This document shows positions 17,775 through 26,763 of a stretch of 64,000 nucleotides of DNA, piece by piece. The notes beneath the pieces are model-generated. The model was not told the origin of the DNA, did no database searches, and saw nothing but the letters and a program-made list of their open reading frames with translations. Each line of letters opens with the position of its first letter. Positions within the stretch are counted from its first letter, which is position 1. This DNA comes from Pyxidicoccus trucidator (GTDB taxonomy: Bacteria > Myxococcota > Myxococcia > Myxococcales > Myxococcaceae): NCBI RefSeq assembly GCF_010894435.1, contig NZ_JAAIXZ010000025.1, positions 62,001 through 126,000 on the forward strand, written 5' to 3'. The position numbers and the translations under genes were made by a program.

Positions 17775-18968
17775 TCAGCGCCGCGGCGCCAGCTTCGCTC
17801 GCAGGCGGCGTACCGCTTCGTCCAGCACCGCCTCCGTCTTGCAGAAGGCGAAGCGCGCCAGCCCCTGCCCCAGGTGGCGGTGCTCCGGGCCGTAGAAGAC
17901 GCTTGGCGGAATGGCCGCCACGCCCACCTCGGACACCAGGTGCCGGCAGAAGGCCACGTCGTCCTGGAAGCCGTACCGGGCAATGTCCGCGAGGATGAAG
18001 TAGCTCCCCTGCGGCGCGAAGGCCGTCAGCCCCGCCTCGCGCAACCCACCCAATAGACGCTCGCGCTTCCCCGCGTACGTCGCCGCCAACTCCGCGTAGT
18101 ACGCGTCCGGCAGCCGCAGCGCCGCCGCCATGGCCGCCTGCAGCGGCGACGCCGTGGCGAACGTCACGAACTGGTGGGCCCGCTGCACGGCGTCCCGGAG
18201 CGGCGGAGGCGCGATGACCCAGCCCACCTTCCACCCGGTGAGGCTGAACGTCTTCCCGCCGCTGCTCACCGTGACGGTGCGCTCGGACAGGCCGGGCAGC
18301 GTGGCCGGGCGCAGGTGCCGGGCGGGAGCGAAGACGATGTGCTCGTACACCTCGTCCGACAGCACCTTCACGTCGTGCTCGGCGCACAGCCCGCCCAGGA
18401 ACTCGAGCTCCTCGCGGGTGAACACCTTGCCGGTGGGGTTGTGCGGCGAGTTGAGGATGAGCAGCCGCGTGCGCGGGCCGAAGGCGGCGCGCACCTCGTC
18501 CCGGTCGAACCACCACTCCGGGTGGCTCGCGTCCGGCGGACGCAGCGGCACGTAGCGCGGGGTGGCGCCCACGAAGGTGATGTTGGCGTCGTACGAGTCG
18601 TAGAAGGGCTCGAAGGCCACCACCTCGTCGCCCGGGTCCACCAGCCCCAGCAGCACGTCGAGGATGGCCTCGGTGGCGCCGCTGGTGACAACCACCATGG
18701 TGTCCGGATCCACCTGCTGGCCGTAGAAACGCGCGGCGTGCTCGGCGATGGCGAGGCGGAGGTCCTTCGCGCCCATGCTGATGGCGTACTGGTTCACCCC
18801 GTCGCGGATGGCGCGCTGCGCGGCCTCCTTGACGGCGTCCGGCCCGTCGAAATCCGGGAACCCCTGCCCCAGATTGACGGCGCCGTGCTTCGCGGCGAGC
18901 GCGCTGAACTCGGAAAAGACGGTGGTGCCGAAGCGGGTGACTCGCTGCGCGGACACGGGCCTGGACAT
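17775..18968 (-). CDS. Class I/II PLP-dependent aminotransferase
   Basis: 397-residue fold-type I aminotransferase of the kynurenine/methionine/aspartate aminotransferase group. Visible landmarks are LGQGFPDFDGPDAV, the cofactor loop SGATEAILDVLLG, ILNSPHNPTGKVFT, LSDEVYEHIVF, the Schiff-base lysine in SSGGKTFSLTGWKVGW, and the carboxylate-binding arginine in LARFAFCK. It probably transfers amino groups from aromatic, branched or sulphur amino acids to 2-oxo acids; the sequence does not settle the substrate. It stands alone on the minus strand, convergent with icmF, and starts about 60 bases from the end of the PAP2 gene. Confidence 0.92.
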   Translation of the reverse strand: MSRPVSAQRVTRFGTTVFSEFSALAAKHGAVNLGQGFPDFDGPDAVKEAAQRAIRDGVNQYAISMGAKDLRLAIAEHAARFYGQQVDPDTMVVVTSGATEAILDVLLGLVDPGDEVVAFEPFYDSYDANITFVGATPRYVPLRPPDASHPEWWFDRDEVRAAFGPRTRLLILNSPHNPTGKVFTREELEFLGGLCAEHDVKVLSDEVYEHIVFAPARHLRPATLPGLSERTVTVSSGGKTFSLTGWKVGWVIAPPPLRDAVQRAHQFVTFATASPLQAAMAAALRLPDAYYAELAATYAGKRERLLGGLREAGLTAFAPQGSYFILADIARYGFQDDVAFCRHLVSEVGVAAIPPSVFYGPEHRHLGQGLARFAFCKTEAVLDEAVRRLRAKLAPRR

Positions 18969-19028
18969 GGAAGGAGGCTCCTCCTGGCCGGGCGCTCGCG
19001 GGGTGGGTGGGGACGACGCGAGGCCGGC

Positions 19029-20006
19029 TCAGGGCCGTACGATAGCGTCCACCGGGACGGAGCGCGCGGCCCTCTCGCCCTCGCGCTGGCGGGCGGCGCG
19101 GGACACGCCCAGGGCCAGCCCCGTCACCACCATCACCAGCGGCACCGCGCACACCAGGTCCGTGGCGTAGTGGAAGCGCCCGGCCAGGGTGGCGATGATG
19201 AGGCCCAGGCCCGGCAGCAGCATCAGCCAGAACAGGGGCCGGGAGAACCGCCACGCATAGAAGAGCACCAGCAGCGTGGTGCCGCTGTGGCCCGAGGGGA
19301 AGCAGTCCCGGACGTACGTCGGCGTGCGCATCACCGAGTCCAGCAGCTGCGTCACCATGACGCCCTGCAGCGGCCCGTCGAACGCGCCGATGAGGAAGTA
19401 GCGCGGCCCGATGGCCGGCACCAGCGCGTAGGCCGCGTAGTTGAGGAAGAACATCAACCCGAGGCCGGTGAGGTACTCGCCGAAGTCGGAGAAGACGCCG
19501 CGGGCCCGCCGGTAGAGCACCACCCCCAGCACCACCGGCCAGACGAAGTGGCCGTAGTAGCAGACCATCAACACGTCATTGAGCCAGGGCGGGACGAGAC
19601 GCTCCAGCTCCACCGCGGCCTGGAAGCCGAACAGCTGCTGGTCCGCGGCCACCAACTGCGCGTCCTTCAGGATGGGATTGAGCGTGTCCACCACCGGCGA
19701 CAACCACCCGTGCGACAGCACCGACACCGGCAGCAGCCACCAGTCCGCGAGGGTGGTGAGCATTCGGTTGTGCGGGTACATGGCCGCCAGCGTGCGGAGC
19801 ACCAACGGGCCAGAGGCCATGAAGGCGAACAACCCCGCATTGGGCAGCGCGTCCGGCGCCCAGCGCCCCGGGCCCACGAGCACCAGCGCGGCCAGCGAGC
19901 AGGCGGTGATGACGATGAGGTCCACCGCGTTCAGGTGGACCTGTACGTCGTGCTCCCGCAGCCTCTGAGCCAGACGGCGGCGACTCTGGAAGGACCAGGG
20001 ATTCAC
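19029..20006 (-). CDS. PAP2-superfamily integral membrane phosphatase/phosphotransferase
   Basis: 325 residues with about six hydrophobic segments and the three PAP2/Aur1-type motif blocks: PAIGPRY, DCFPSGHSGTT (catalytic His) and RFHYATD (second His and Asp). The order GPRY...FPSGHS...H(Y)xTD is shared by lipid phosphatases and by Aur1-type inositol-phosphoceramide synthases. The GTG start lies in a GTGA overlap with the RND gene stop, so it is co-translated with a lipid-exporter-like protein. The ceramide operon is divergent next door, so a role in dephosphorylating or exchanging a lipid headgroup is plausible. That role is inference from context. Confidence 0.85.
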   Translation of the reverse strand: MNPWSFQSRRRLAQRLREHDVQVHLNAVDLIVITACSLAALVLVGPGRWAPDALPNAGLFAFMASGPLVLRTLAAMYPHNRMLTTLADWWLLPVSVLSHGWLSPVVDTLNPILKDAQLVAADQQLFGFQAAVELERLVPPWLNDVLMVCYYGHFVWPVVLGVVLYRRARGVFSDFGEYLTGLGLMFFLNYAAYALVPAIGPRYFLIGAFDGPLQGVMVTQLLDSVMRTPTYVRDCFPSGHSGTTLLVLFYAWRFSRPLFWLMLLPGLGLIIATLAGRFHYATDLVCAVPLVMVVTGLALGVSRAARQREGERAARSVPVDAIVRP

Positions 20007-22630
20007 GCTGACTTCCGCTCCCCCGGCGACTCGCTGTCCGCGCCGGCCACGCCAAGCTCCAGGCTCCGGACGACGGCGCCCTCCTCCACCGTGACAGCCT
20101 TCCGCGCCTTCCAGCGCTCCAGGAGGGCCAGCATCGCCGGGAAGAAGACCGTGGTCCCGAGAAAGGTGCACACGACGCCGAGCAGCGCAATCTGCCCGAT
20201 GCTGCGCAGCCCCTGGTGGTTGGCGACGAGCAGCGCGCCATAGCCGGCCGCGTTCGACAGCGTGGCCACCACGGCCGCCAGCCCCGTGTGCCGCACCACC
20301 TTGCCGAGCGAGCCGGGCCCCTCTTCCTCGTACCGGTGGAACAGGTGCACCGAGTTGTCCACCGCGATGGCAAGCAGGTTGGGCAGCACCACGGCGTTGA
20401 TGAAGTTGAGCTGCACGTCGAAGAGGTACATGCCGCCCGCCAGGCACGTCATGCCCAGGAACAGCGGCCCGGTGACGAGCAGCGCGCGCTTGAAGCTGCG
20501 CAGGCTGAGGAGGATGACGAAGAACACCACCCCCGCCGCGGACCAGAGGATGAGCGGCCCGTCCGCGCGCACCAGCGCGAAGATGCGCGCGGCGATGCGG
20601 TTGCTGTCCAGCACCGCCATGTCGATGCCGCGCGCCTTCGTGCCCTCCACCACCTGGTCGATCTGCGCCGCCCAGCGCTTCAGGTCGTCCGTGTCGTAGT
20701 TGGACACCGAGGGGAACAGCAGCAGGAACATGCCCTTGCCGTCCGTGGCCTCGAAGCGGCGGCGGGCCTCCACCGGCAGCGCGTCCAGCCCGTAGGGCTT
20801 CGCCGCCACCATCTGCTCGAACTCCTTCAGCCGCGCGTCCTCATGCATCTCCGAAGGCAGGCCCTGGAACAGCGTCCGGAGGCCGGCAAGCTCCTCCTCG
20901 CGGCGCTTCAAGTCCGAAGGCACCAGGTCCGTGAGGGACGCGCTGCGCAGGAACACGGAGTCGGCCCCGTTGCGGCGCTTCACCTCCGCGATGACCTCCT
21001 CCACCTGCCCCACCTGCTTCAGGTCCTCCACCAGGAAGATGGCCGGGTTGAGCGGCTGGCCCAGCTGCTCGGTGACGTGGTCGTCCAGGCGCGAGGACGG
21101 CGAGTCACCCTTCAGCTTGCGCATGTCCGTCTCGAAGCCGAGCCGGGGGGCCACGGCCACCGAGAACACCGCGAAGCCCACCACCGCCAGCGCGAGCGCT
21201 GCGATGACGGACGTGGGCCAGCGCTTCCACTCGCGCCCGGGCCCGGCCTCCACGGTGGCGGAGCCCTCCGCCGCGGGCGCGGCGTCGGCGCGCGCGGGGC
21301 GCAGCCGCTCGGCGATGGCCAGCAGCGAGGGGCCCATGGCGTACGCCGCCAGCACCGCCAGCAGCACGCCCAGTCCCGCCAGGAAGCCGAACTGGTTGAA
21401 GGCGTGGAACTGCGCCAGCAGCAGCACGAGGAAGGCCGCCGCGTTCGTCACGGCCGAGGTGAGCGCCCCGCCGAAGGTGCCCCGCACCGCGGCGGCCAGC
21501 GCGTCCCGCGAGGACCGCGTCTGCCGCTCCTCCCAGTAGCGCATGCACAGGTGCACGCCGTACTCGATGCCCAGGCCGATGAGGATGGCCACCAGGAAGC
21601 CCGTCACCACGTTCAGGTGGCCGATGACGAGCCAGGCGATGCCGAACGTCAGTAGCAGGCCCACCAGGACGGGCAGGCCCACCACCGCCAGCGCGGCGAT
21701 GCGCCGGGTGGCCAGCAGGATGAGCCCCACCGCGATGAGCGCGGACAGGAGGCCGGCGCGACCCAGGTCCCCCTGCATCACCGCGTCCTCCTCGATGCGG
21801 CTCTGGAAGTTGCCCGTCGCCTCCAGCGCCACCGAAGGGAAGCGCTCCGCCGCCAGCGCGCGGCCGGTGCCCATGGCCAGCTCCACGAAGCGCCGCGCGA
21901 AGCCCAGGTCCCCCGCCGTCCCCGACGGCTTGATCATCAGGTAGACCTCGGTGCCGTCCGCGTTGGCGAGGTACTCCTTCATGGGCGCGTCGGGCGCGTG
22001 CTTCCTGGCAATCGCGTCGAAGTCCGGCGGCGCGGGCGTGGCCCCCAGGTCCACGAAGAACGGGTTGGCCCGCATGCGCTCGTAGCGAACCCGCGCCTCC
22101 AGATCCGCGCGCAGCCCCGCCAGCTTCTCCACGGGCAGCAGCAGCAGCCCGTTCCGGCGGAAGAACTCCACGTCATAGCTGTGCTCGACGTAGCGGACCT
22201 CCGGCAGCACCTCCAGGCGGAGCTTCAGCTCGGCCGCGTAGGCCTTGAGCCGCTCCGGGGTGTCGCCCTTCGCCACGATGACGAGGTACCCGTCGCCCCC
22301 CGCCTTCTGCGACACGCGTGTCAGGTCCTGCACTTCGCGGGCACCCTGGGGGAGCAGCTCCACGAACGAGCCGCGGAACTCCAACCGCGACGCCAGTGCC
22401 ATACCGCCCGCGGCCAGCAGCGCGAAGACGAGCAGCACCTGCCAGGGCCGCGACACCGCCGCATGGATGAATCCGTCAAACCACCGCTGTCGCAGAGACC
22501 TCGCCAACGTCCGCTCCTCGATGAATGCCCGGAGAAGCAAGTTCCCGGCCAGACAAATGGTCCCCGCAAACAACAGGCCCGGGAAAAGTCTTCCAGGCCT
22601 CCGGAGGCCCTCCGGTGGGCGTGCAGCCAT
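20003..22630 (-). CDS. RND/MMPL-type lipid exporter, HpnN-like
   Basis: About 875 residues with the duplicated RND plan. There is an N-terminal membrane segment, a long periplasmic loop, a cluster of five to six transmembrane helices (about 270-445), a second periplasmic loop and a second helix cluster near the C terminus. GLGIEYGVHLCMRYWEE and AIAVDNSVHLFHRYEEE are the paired acidic motifs of helix 4/10 regions, as in the hopanoid exporter HpnN and the MMPL group. It probably moves a lipid from the inner membrane. ATG 22630 is used here; an in-frame GTG at 22657 is an alternative. It is divergent from the ceramide operon across about 300 bases and coupled to the PAP2 gene. Confidence 0.88.
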   Translation of the reverse strand: MAARPPEGLRRPGRLFPGLLFAGTICLAGNLLLRAFIEERTLARSLRQRWFDGFIHAAVSRPWQVLLVFALLAAGGMALASRLEFRGSFVELLPQGAREVQDLTRVSQKAGGDGYLVIVAKGDTPERLKAYAAELKLRLEVLPEVRYVEHSYDVEFFRRNGLLLLPVEKLAGLRADLEARVRYERMRANPFFVDLGATPAPPDFDAIARKHAPDAPMKEYLANADGTEVYLMIKPSGTAGDLGFARRFVELAMGTGRALAAERFPSVALEATGNFQSRIEEDAVMQGDLGRAGLLSALIAVGLILLATRRIAALAVVGLPVLVGLLLTFGIAWLVIGHLNVVTGFLVAILIGLGIEYGVHLCMRYWEERQTRSSRDALAAAVRGTFGGALTSAVTNAAAFLVLLLAQFHAFNQFGFLAGLGVLLAVLAAYAMGPSLLAIAERLRPARADAAPAAEGSATVEAGPGREWKRWPTSVIAALALAVVGFAVFSVAVAPRLGFETDMRKLKGDSPSSRLDDHVTEQLGQPLNPAIFLVEDLKQVGQVEEVIAEVKRRNGADSVFLRSASLTDLVPSDLKRREEELAGLRTLFQGLPSEMHEDARLKEFEQMVAAKPYGLDALPVEARRRFEATDGKGMFLLLFPSVSNYDTDDLKRWAAQIDQVVEGTKARGIDMAVLDSNRIAARIFALVRADGPLILWSAAGVVFFVILLSLRSFKRALLVTGPLFLGMTCLAGGMYLFDVQLNFINAVVLPNLLAIAVDNSVHLFHRYEEEGPGSLGKVVRHTGLAAVVATLSNAAGYGALLVANHQGLRSIGQIALLGVVCTFLGTTVFFPAMLALLERWKARKAVTVEEGAVVRSLELGVAGADSESPGERKSA

Positions 22631-22761
22631 GGGCACACGGGGGGTTCCAGTATCCACCAGGCAACAGCCGTGTGCCGGCGGCGTGCCACCAAAGTCGCGG
22701 TGCTGTCAAGACGGGGACCTATTAGGGGTCCTCGCACGGGACTCAAGCAACAGTCCGCGCC

Positions 22762-22790
22762 TTGACACTGCCGCTATCCCTCTTTATTCA
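22762..22790 (+). promoter_or_regulatory. Candidate sigma-70 promoter of the ceramide operon
   Basis: The 297-base divergent region 22631-22927 holds a perfect TTGACA (22762-22767), then exactly 17 bases, then TATTCA (22785-22790, a weak -10). It would start transcription about 130 bases before spt. No terminator or small gene was seen in the rest of the region. Confidence 0.4.
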
Positions 22791-22927
22791 CGGCCCCGCG
22801 TCCCCCGTGGGAGGTCGCTGGACGCAGATTTGCCAGGTCGGAACGAGCCCTGCATGGGCGTGGCGACCGGTGATCCGCAGTCCCCCGAGGATCCACCCTC
22901 CCGACGCAGCAGCAAGAAAGACCACCC

Positions 22928-24478
22928 ATGAGCGACGTCTTCGACAAGTGCCATAACTGGAAGGACTACCGCATCGCGAAGGCCACGGGACTCTACCCGT
23001 ACTTCCGAGCCATCGAAGCGTCCCACGGCGCCACCGAGGTCGAGATCGAGGGCAAGCGCGTCATCATGGTGGGGTCCAACAACTACCTGGGCCTCTCCGC
23101 GGATCCGCGCGTGAAGGAAGCCGCCATCAAGGCGACGGAGAAGTTCGGCACCACGTGCTCCGGCTCGCGCCTGCTCAACGGCACGCTGGCGCTGCACGAG
23201 GAGTTGGAGGCGCGGCTGGCGAAGTTCCTCAACCGCGAGGCCGCCATCGTCATCTCCACCGGCTTCCAGACGAACCTCGCGCTGGCGTCCATCCTCGGCC
23301 GGCACGACATCGTCTTCAGCGACCGGCAGAACCACGCGTCGCTGGTGGACGGCATCCGCCTGTCCTTCGCCACCGAGCGCAAGTTCCGCCACAACGACAT
23401 GGACCACCTGGAGCAATTGCTGTCCCAGGCGGACCCGAACGCGGGGAAGATCATCATCACCGACGGCGTCTTCTCCATGGAAGGCGACCTCTGCAACCTG
23501 CCCCGCATCACCGAGCTGGCGAAGCAGTACAACGCCCGGGTGATGACGGATGACGCCCACGCCATGGGCGTGCTGGGCGAGAAGGGCCGCGGCACCTCCG
23601 AGTACTTCGGCCTGGAGAAGGAGACGGACCTCGTCATGGGGACGTTCTCCAAGAGCTTCGCGTCGCTGGGTGGCGTGCTGGCGGGCCCCTTCGACGTCAT
23701 CAACTACATGCGGCACAAGTCGCGCTCGGTCATCTTCTCCGCGTCCATGACGCCGGCGTCCATCGCCGCGGCGCTCAAGGCGCTGGAGATCATCGAGGCC
23801 GAGCCGCAGCGCCGCGAGCGGCTGCTGGACATCGCGGAGAAGATGCACAACGGCTTCCGTGCCATGGGCTTCGACACGGGCGTGTCGGTGACGCCGGTGG
23901 TGCCGGTGCACATCGGCGACCAGGTGAAGTGCTTCCGCTTCTGGCGCGCGCTGCACGAGGCCGGCGTCTTCGCCAACCCGGTGATTCCGCCGGCGGTGGA
24001 GGCGGGCCACGCGCTCATCCGCACCTCGTACATGGCCACGCACACGGACGCGCAGCTGGACCGCGTGCTGGACACCTTCGAGACCATCGGCCGCAAGCTG
24101 AGCGTGATTCCGGAGACGCGGCCCTCGGTGTACGAGCCCGTGCAGATTGCCCGTCCGGGCACCCGCGTGCTGAGCAACAAGGCCAGCGAGAAGTGGGCGG
24201 CGGGCTCCGCCGGCCTGCTGGCGGACAAGGGCGGCCTCACCCTGGAGCAGCTGTCTCGCATGTCCTCGCGCGAGGTGGCCGGCAGGCTCTTCGACGCGGT
24301 GGAGCAGCTCACCTGGCGCGCGGCCAACCTGCAGCCGGAAGACCTGCGCAAGCTGGGCACCGCTCCGATGAAGCTGTGGGAGAAGCGCGGCAATCTGCCG
24401 GGCCTCCTGCTGGAGAAGGGCGCCCACTTCTTCATGCGCAACGGCACCAACGGCGCCCAGTCAGAAGACAGGAGCTAG
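22928..24478 (+). CDS. spt: Serine palmitoyltransferase-type alpha-oxoamine synthase
   Basis: 516 residues. The PLP-dependent core (about 1-390) shows GSNNYLGLSADP, TTCSGSRLLNGT, the DDAHAMGVLGEKGRG block, and the Schiff-base lysine K242 in GTFSKSFASLGG. The TFSKSxAS(L/I)GG form is characteristic of serine palmitoyltransferases rather than BioF, KBL or ALAS. The reaction is L-serine plus acyl-CoA (or acyl-ACP) giving 3-oxo-sphinganine, the first step of sphingolipid synthesis. A C-terminal extension of about 125 residues (after VLDTFETIGRKLS) is longer than in usual bacterial SPTs. The next two genes follow in tight succession and are the other two bacterial ceramide genes. Confidence 0.9.
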   Translation: MSDVFDKCHNWKDYRIAKATGLYPYFRAIEASHGATEVEIEGKRVIMVGSNNYLGLSADPRVKEAAIKATEKFGTTCSGSRLLNGTLALHEELEARLAKFLNREAAIVISTGFQTNLALASILGRHDIVFSDRQNHASLVDGIRLSFATERKFRHNDMDHLEQLLSQADPNAGKIIITDGVFSMEGDLCNLPRITELAKQYNARVMTDDAHAMGVLGEKGRGTSEYFGLEKETDLVMGTFSKSFASLGGVLAGPFDVINYMRHKSRSVIFSASMTPASIAAALKALEIIEAEPQRRERLLDIAEKMHNGFRAMGFDTGVSVTPVVPVHIGDQVKCFRFWRALHEAGVFANPVIPPAVEAGHALIRTSYMATHTDAQLDRVLDTFETIGRKLSVIPETRPSVYEPVQIARPGTRVLSNKASEKWAAGSAGLLADKGGLTLEQLSRMSSREVAGRLFDAVEQLTWRAANLQPEDLRKLGTAPMKLWEKRGNLPGLLLEKGAHFFMRNGTNGAQSEDRS

Positions 24479-24485
24479 TCCCCAA

Positions 24486-25667
24486 ATGGCCCTCCCCGCC
24501 GAGCCCTCGGCCGCGTCAGCTTCGCTCCCGCCCCTGCCCTCGGACGTGCAGGTGACGCCCGTGCGCGGCTCGGCGGAGAAGATGCAGTTCATCCGCTTCC
24601 CGTACGCCCTCTACAAGGACGACCCGAACTGGGTCATGCCGCTGGAGATGGAGCGCAAGGACTTCCTGGACCCGAAGAAGAACCCCTTCTTCCAGTACGG
24701 CGAGGTGGAGCTGTTCCTCGCGCGGCGGGGCAAGGACCTCGTGGGGCGCATCGCGGCCATCCGCAACCCGCGTTACATGGAGGAGCAGGGCACCAAGGAG
24801 GGCTTCTTCGGCCTCTTCGAGTGCGTGAATGACGCGGGCATCGCCCGCGCGCTGCTGGACACGGCGGCGGCGTGGGTGCGCGAGCGGGGCATGACGTCCA
24901 TGCTCGGGCCGGCCAACTTCTCGTCCAACCAGGACTGGGGCCTGCTCATCGACGGCTTCGACACGCCGCCGGCCATCATGATGCCGCACAACCCGCCCTA
25001 CTACCTGGGGCTGCTGGAGGCGTGCGGCCTCACCAAGGCGAAGGACCTCTACGCCTTCGAGCTGTCCTCCTCCGCGCAGCCGCCGGAGAAGGTGGTGCGA
25101 ATCGCGGAGAAGATGCGCCAGCGCGAGGGCATCACCGTGCGCCCGGTGAAAATGAAGGACATGGCCGCCGAGGTGGAGCGCATCCGCGACATCTACAACT
25201 CCGCCTGGGAGAAGAACTGGGGCTTCGTGCCCTTCACGGACGCGGAGTTCGACCACCTCGCCAAGGACCTGAAGTCCATCGTCCGGCCGGAGCTGGCGCT
25301 GATGGCCGAGGTGAAGGGCGAGCCGGTGGCCTTCTCTCTCACCGTCCCCGACGCGAACCAGGCCATCAAGGCGGCCAACGGGCGGCTCACCCACTTCGGC
25401 CTGCCCATCGGCCTGGCGAAGCTGGTGCTGGCCTCGCGCCGCATCAACCGGCTGCGCCTCGTCATCCTCGGCATCAAGCCGGGCTACCGGCGCCGCGGCC
25501 TGGACGCCATCCTGTACCTGGACACGCTGCGCACGGCGAAGCAGCTGGGCTACGTGGGCGGCGAAATCTCCTGGACGCTCGAGGACAACCACCTCGTCAA
25601 CCGCGCCATCGAGTCCATGGGCGCGAAGCGCTCCAAGACGTACCGCGTCTTCCAGCGCCCGCTGTAA
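24486..25667 (+). CDS. GNAT-fold acyltransferase, bacterial ceramide synthase (bCerS) type
   Basis: 393 residues. The N-terminal part reads DPNWVMPLEMERKDFLDPKKNPFF, then GRIAAIRNPRY, GPANFSSNQDWGLLIDGF and MPHNPPYYLGLLEACG. The C-terminal part holds a GNAT-like acyl-CoA site (LVILGIKPGYRRRGLDAILY) and ends in a GGEISWTLEDNHLVNRAIESMG block. This long GNAT type, placed next to an SPT gene, corresponds to the bacterial ceramide synthase described in Caulobacter, which N-acylates the sphingoid base. A GGAG ribosome site lies inside the end of spt, and the gap is 7 bases. Function is inferred from family type and gene neighbours. Confidence 0.82.
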   Translation: MALPAEPSAASASLPPLPSDVQVTPVRGSAEKMQFIRFPYALYKDDPNWVMPLEMERKDFLDPKKNPFFQYGEVELFLARRGKDLVGRIAAIRNPRYMEEQGTKEGFFGLFECVNDAGIARALLDTAAAWVRERGMTSMLGPANFSSNQDWGLLIDGFDTPPAIMMPHNPPYYLGLLEACGLTKAKDLYAFELSSSAQPPEKVVRIAEKMRQREGITVRPVKMKDMAAEVERIRDIYNSAWEKNWGFVPFTDAEFDHLAKDLKSIVRPELALMAEVKGEPVAFSLTVPDANQAIKAANGRLTHFGLPIGLAKLVLASRRINRLRLVILGIKPGYRRRGLDAILYLDTLRTAKQLGYVGGEISWTLEDNHLVNRAIESMGAKRSKTYRVFQRPL

Positions 25668-25685
25668 TCCCTCACGGAGTCCGCA

Positions 25686-26693
25686 TTGCGTTTTCTGCTC
25701 ACCGGCGGCACGGGGTTCATCGGCCAGCGGCTCGCGCGCCGCATCATCGACCGGGGTGACACGCTCACGGTGCTGGTGCGAGGCAGCTCGCGCCGGGGCC
25801 CCCTGGAGGCCCTGGGCGCGCGCTTCGCGGTGGGCGACCTGACCACGGGCGAGGGGCTCGCCGAGGCCGTGCGCGACGTGGACTGCGTGCTGCACCTCGC
25901 GGGCGTCACCAAGGCCCGCGAGCCCGCCGGCTACTTCGAGGGCAACGCGAATGGCACCCGCCGCGTGGTGGAGGCCATGGCCGCCCTGCCCCACCCGCCC
26001 CGGCTGGTGTACTGCTCCTCGCTGGCCGCCGCCGGGCCGTCCACGCCCGAGCGCCCGCGCCGCGAGGAGGACGCTCCGGCGCCCGTCTCCATCTACGGCC
26101 GGAGCAAGCTGGGCGGTGAGGACGCGGTGCGCGAGCTCGCGGACCGGGTGCCTTGCGTCATCCTCCGGCCGCCGATTGTGTACGGGCCGGGGGACACGGA
26201 GTTCATCCCCTCCATGCTGCCCATGGCTCGCAAGGGGCTGGCCATCAAGAGCGGCTTCGGGCCCAAGCGCTACTCGCTCATCCACGTGGATGACCTGTGC
26301 ACCGCGCTGCTGGCGGCCGCCGAGCGCGGCCCCACGCTGACGAAGGACGACCCCGCCCGGGGCGTCTACTCCGTGTCCGATGGCGGCGAGCACACCTGGG
26401 AGGACGTCTGCGGGGCGCTGGCCGGGGCCCTGGGCCGGGGCCGGCCCACGGTGGTGCCCGTGCCGGACGTCATCGGCTACCTGATTGGCCTGGGCTCGGA
26501 GCTCATGGCCCGGCTGAAGGGCACCGTCCCCATCCTCAACCGCGACAAGGTGCGGGAGATGACGTGCCCCGCCTGGACGTGCACCACCGAGCGCGCGAGC
26601 CGCGAGCTCGGCTTCGCTCCCAGCATCCCCCTGGCCCAGGGAATCGCCGGCACGCTGGCCTCGTACCAGCACCAGCTGGCCAGCGGGCACTGA
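25686..26693 (+). CDS. NAD(P)-dependent epimerase/dehydratase-fold reductase, CerR type
   Basis: 335-residue extended short-chain dehydrogenase. The Rossmann motif is LLTGGTGFIGQRLA at residues 4-17. VLHLAGVTK, a catalytic serine in YCSSLAAAG, and Y-x3-K in SIYGRSKLGGE follow, then PPIVYGPGDTEF. It starts at TTG 25686 behind GGAG, 18 bases after the preceding gene. In bacterial ceramide pathways a reductase of this class (CerR) reduces the 3-oxo group. The operon order spt, bCerS, reductase supports that assignment. The gene ends at a strong hairpin. Confidence 0.85.
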   Translation: MRFLLTGGTGFIGQRLARRIIDRGDTLTVLVRGSSRRGPLEALGARFAVGDLTTGEGLAEAVRDVDCVLHLAGVTKAREPAGYFEGNANGTRRVVEAMAALPHPPRLVYCSSLAAAGPSTPERPRREEDAPAPVSIYGRSKLGGEDAVRELADRVPCVILRPPIVYGPGDTEFIPSMLPMARKGLAIKSGFGPKRYSLIHVDDLCTALLAAAERGPTLTKDDPARGVYSVSDGGEHTWEDVCGALAGALGRGRPTVVPVPDVIGYLIGLGSELMARLKGTVPILNRDKVREMTCPAWTCTTERASRELGFAPSIPLAQGIAGTLASYQHQLASGH

Positions 26694-26709
26694 CGCTGAA
26701 ACGCACGAA

Positions 26710-26741
26710 GGCCGGGGCCCTCCTGGGAGGGACACCCGGCC
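26710..26741. terminator. Bidirectional hairpin terminator
   Basis: Nested inverted repeat between convergent genes: GGCCGGG (26710-26716) pairs with CCCGGCC (26735-26741), and an inner CCCTCC...GGGAGGG stem lies inside it. It would end the ceramide operon and the MlaC transcript. There is no clear T-run. Confidence 0.6.
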
Positions 26742-26763
26742 TCGACGCGGCAGCCGCCTGCTT

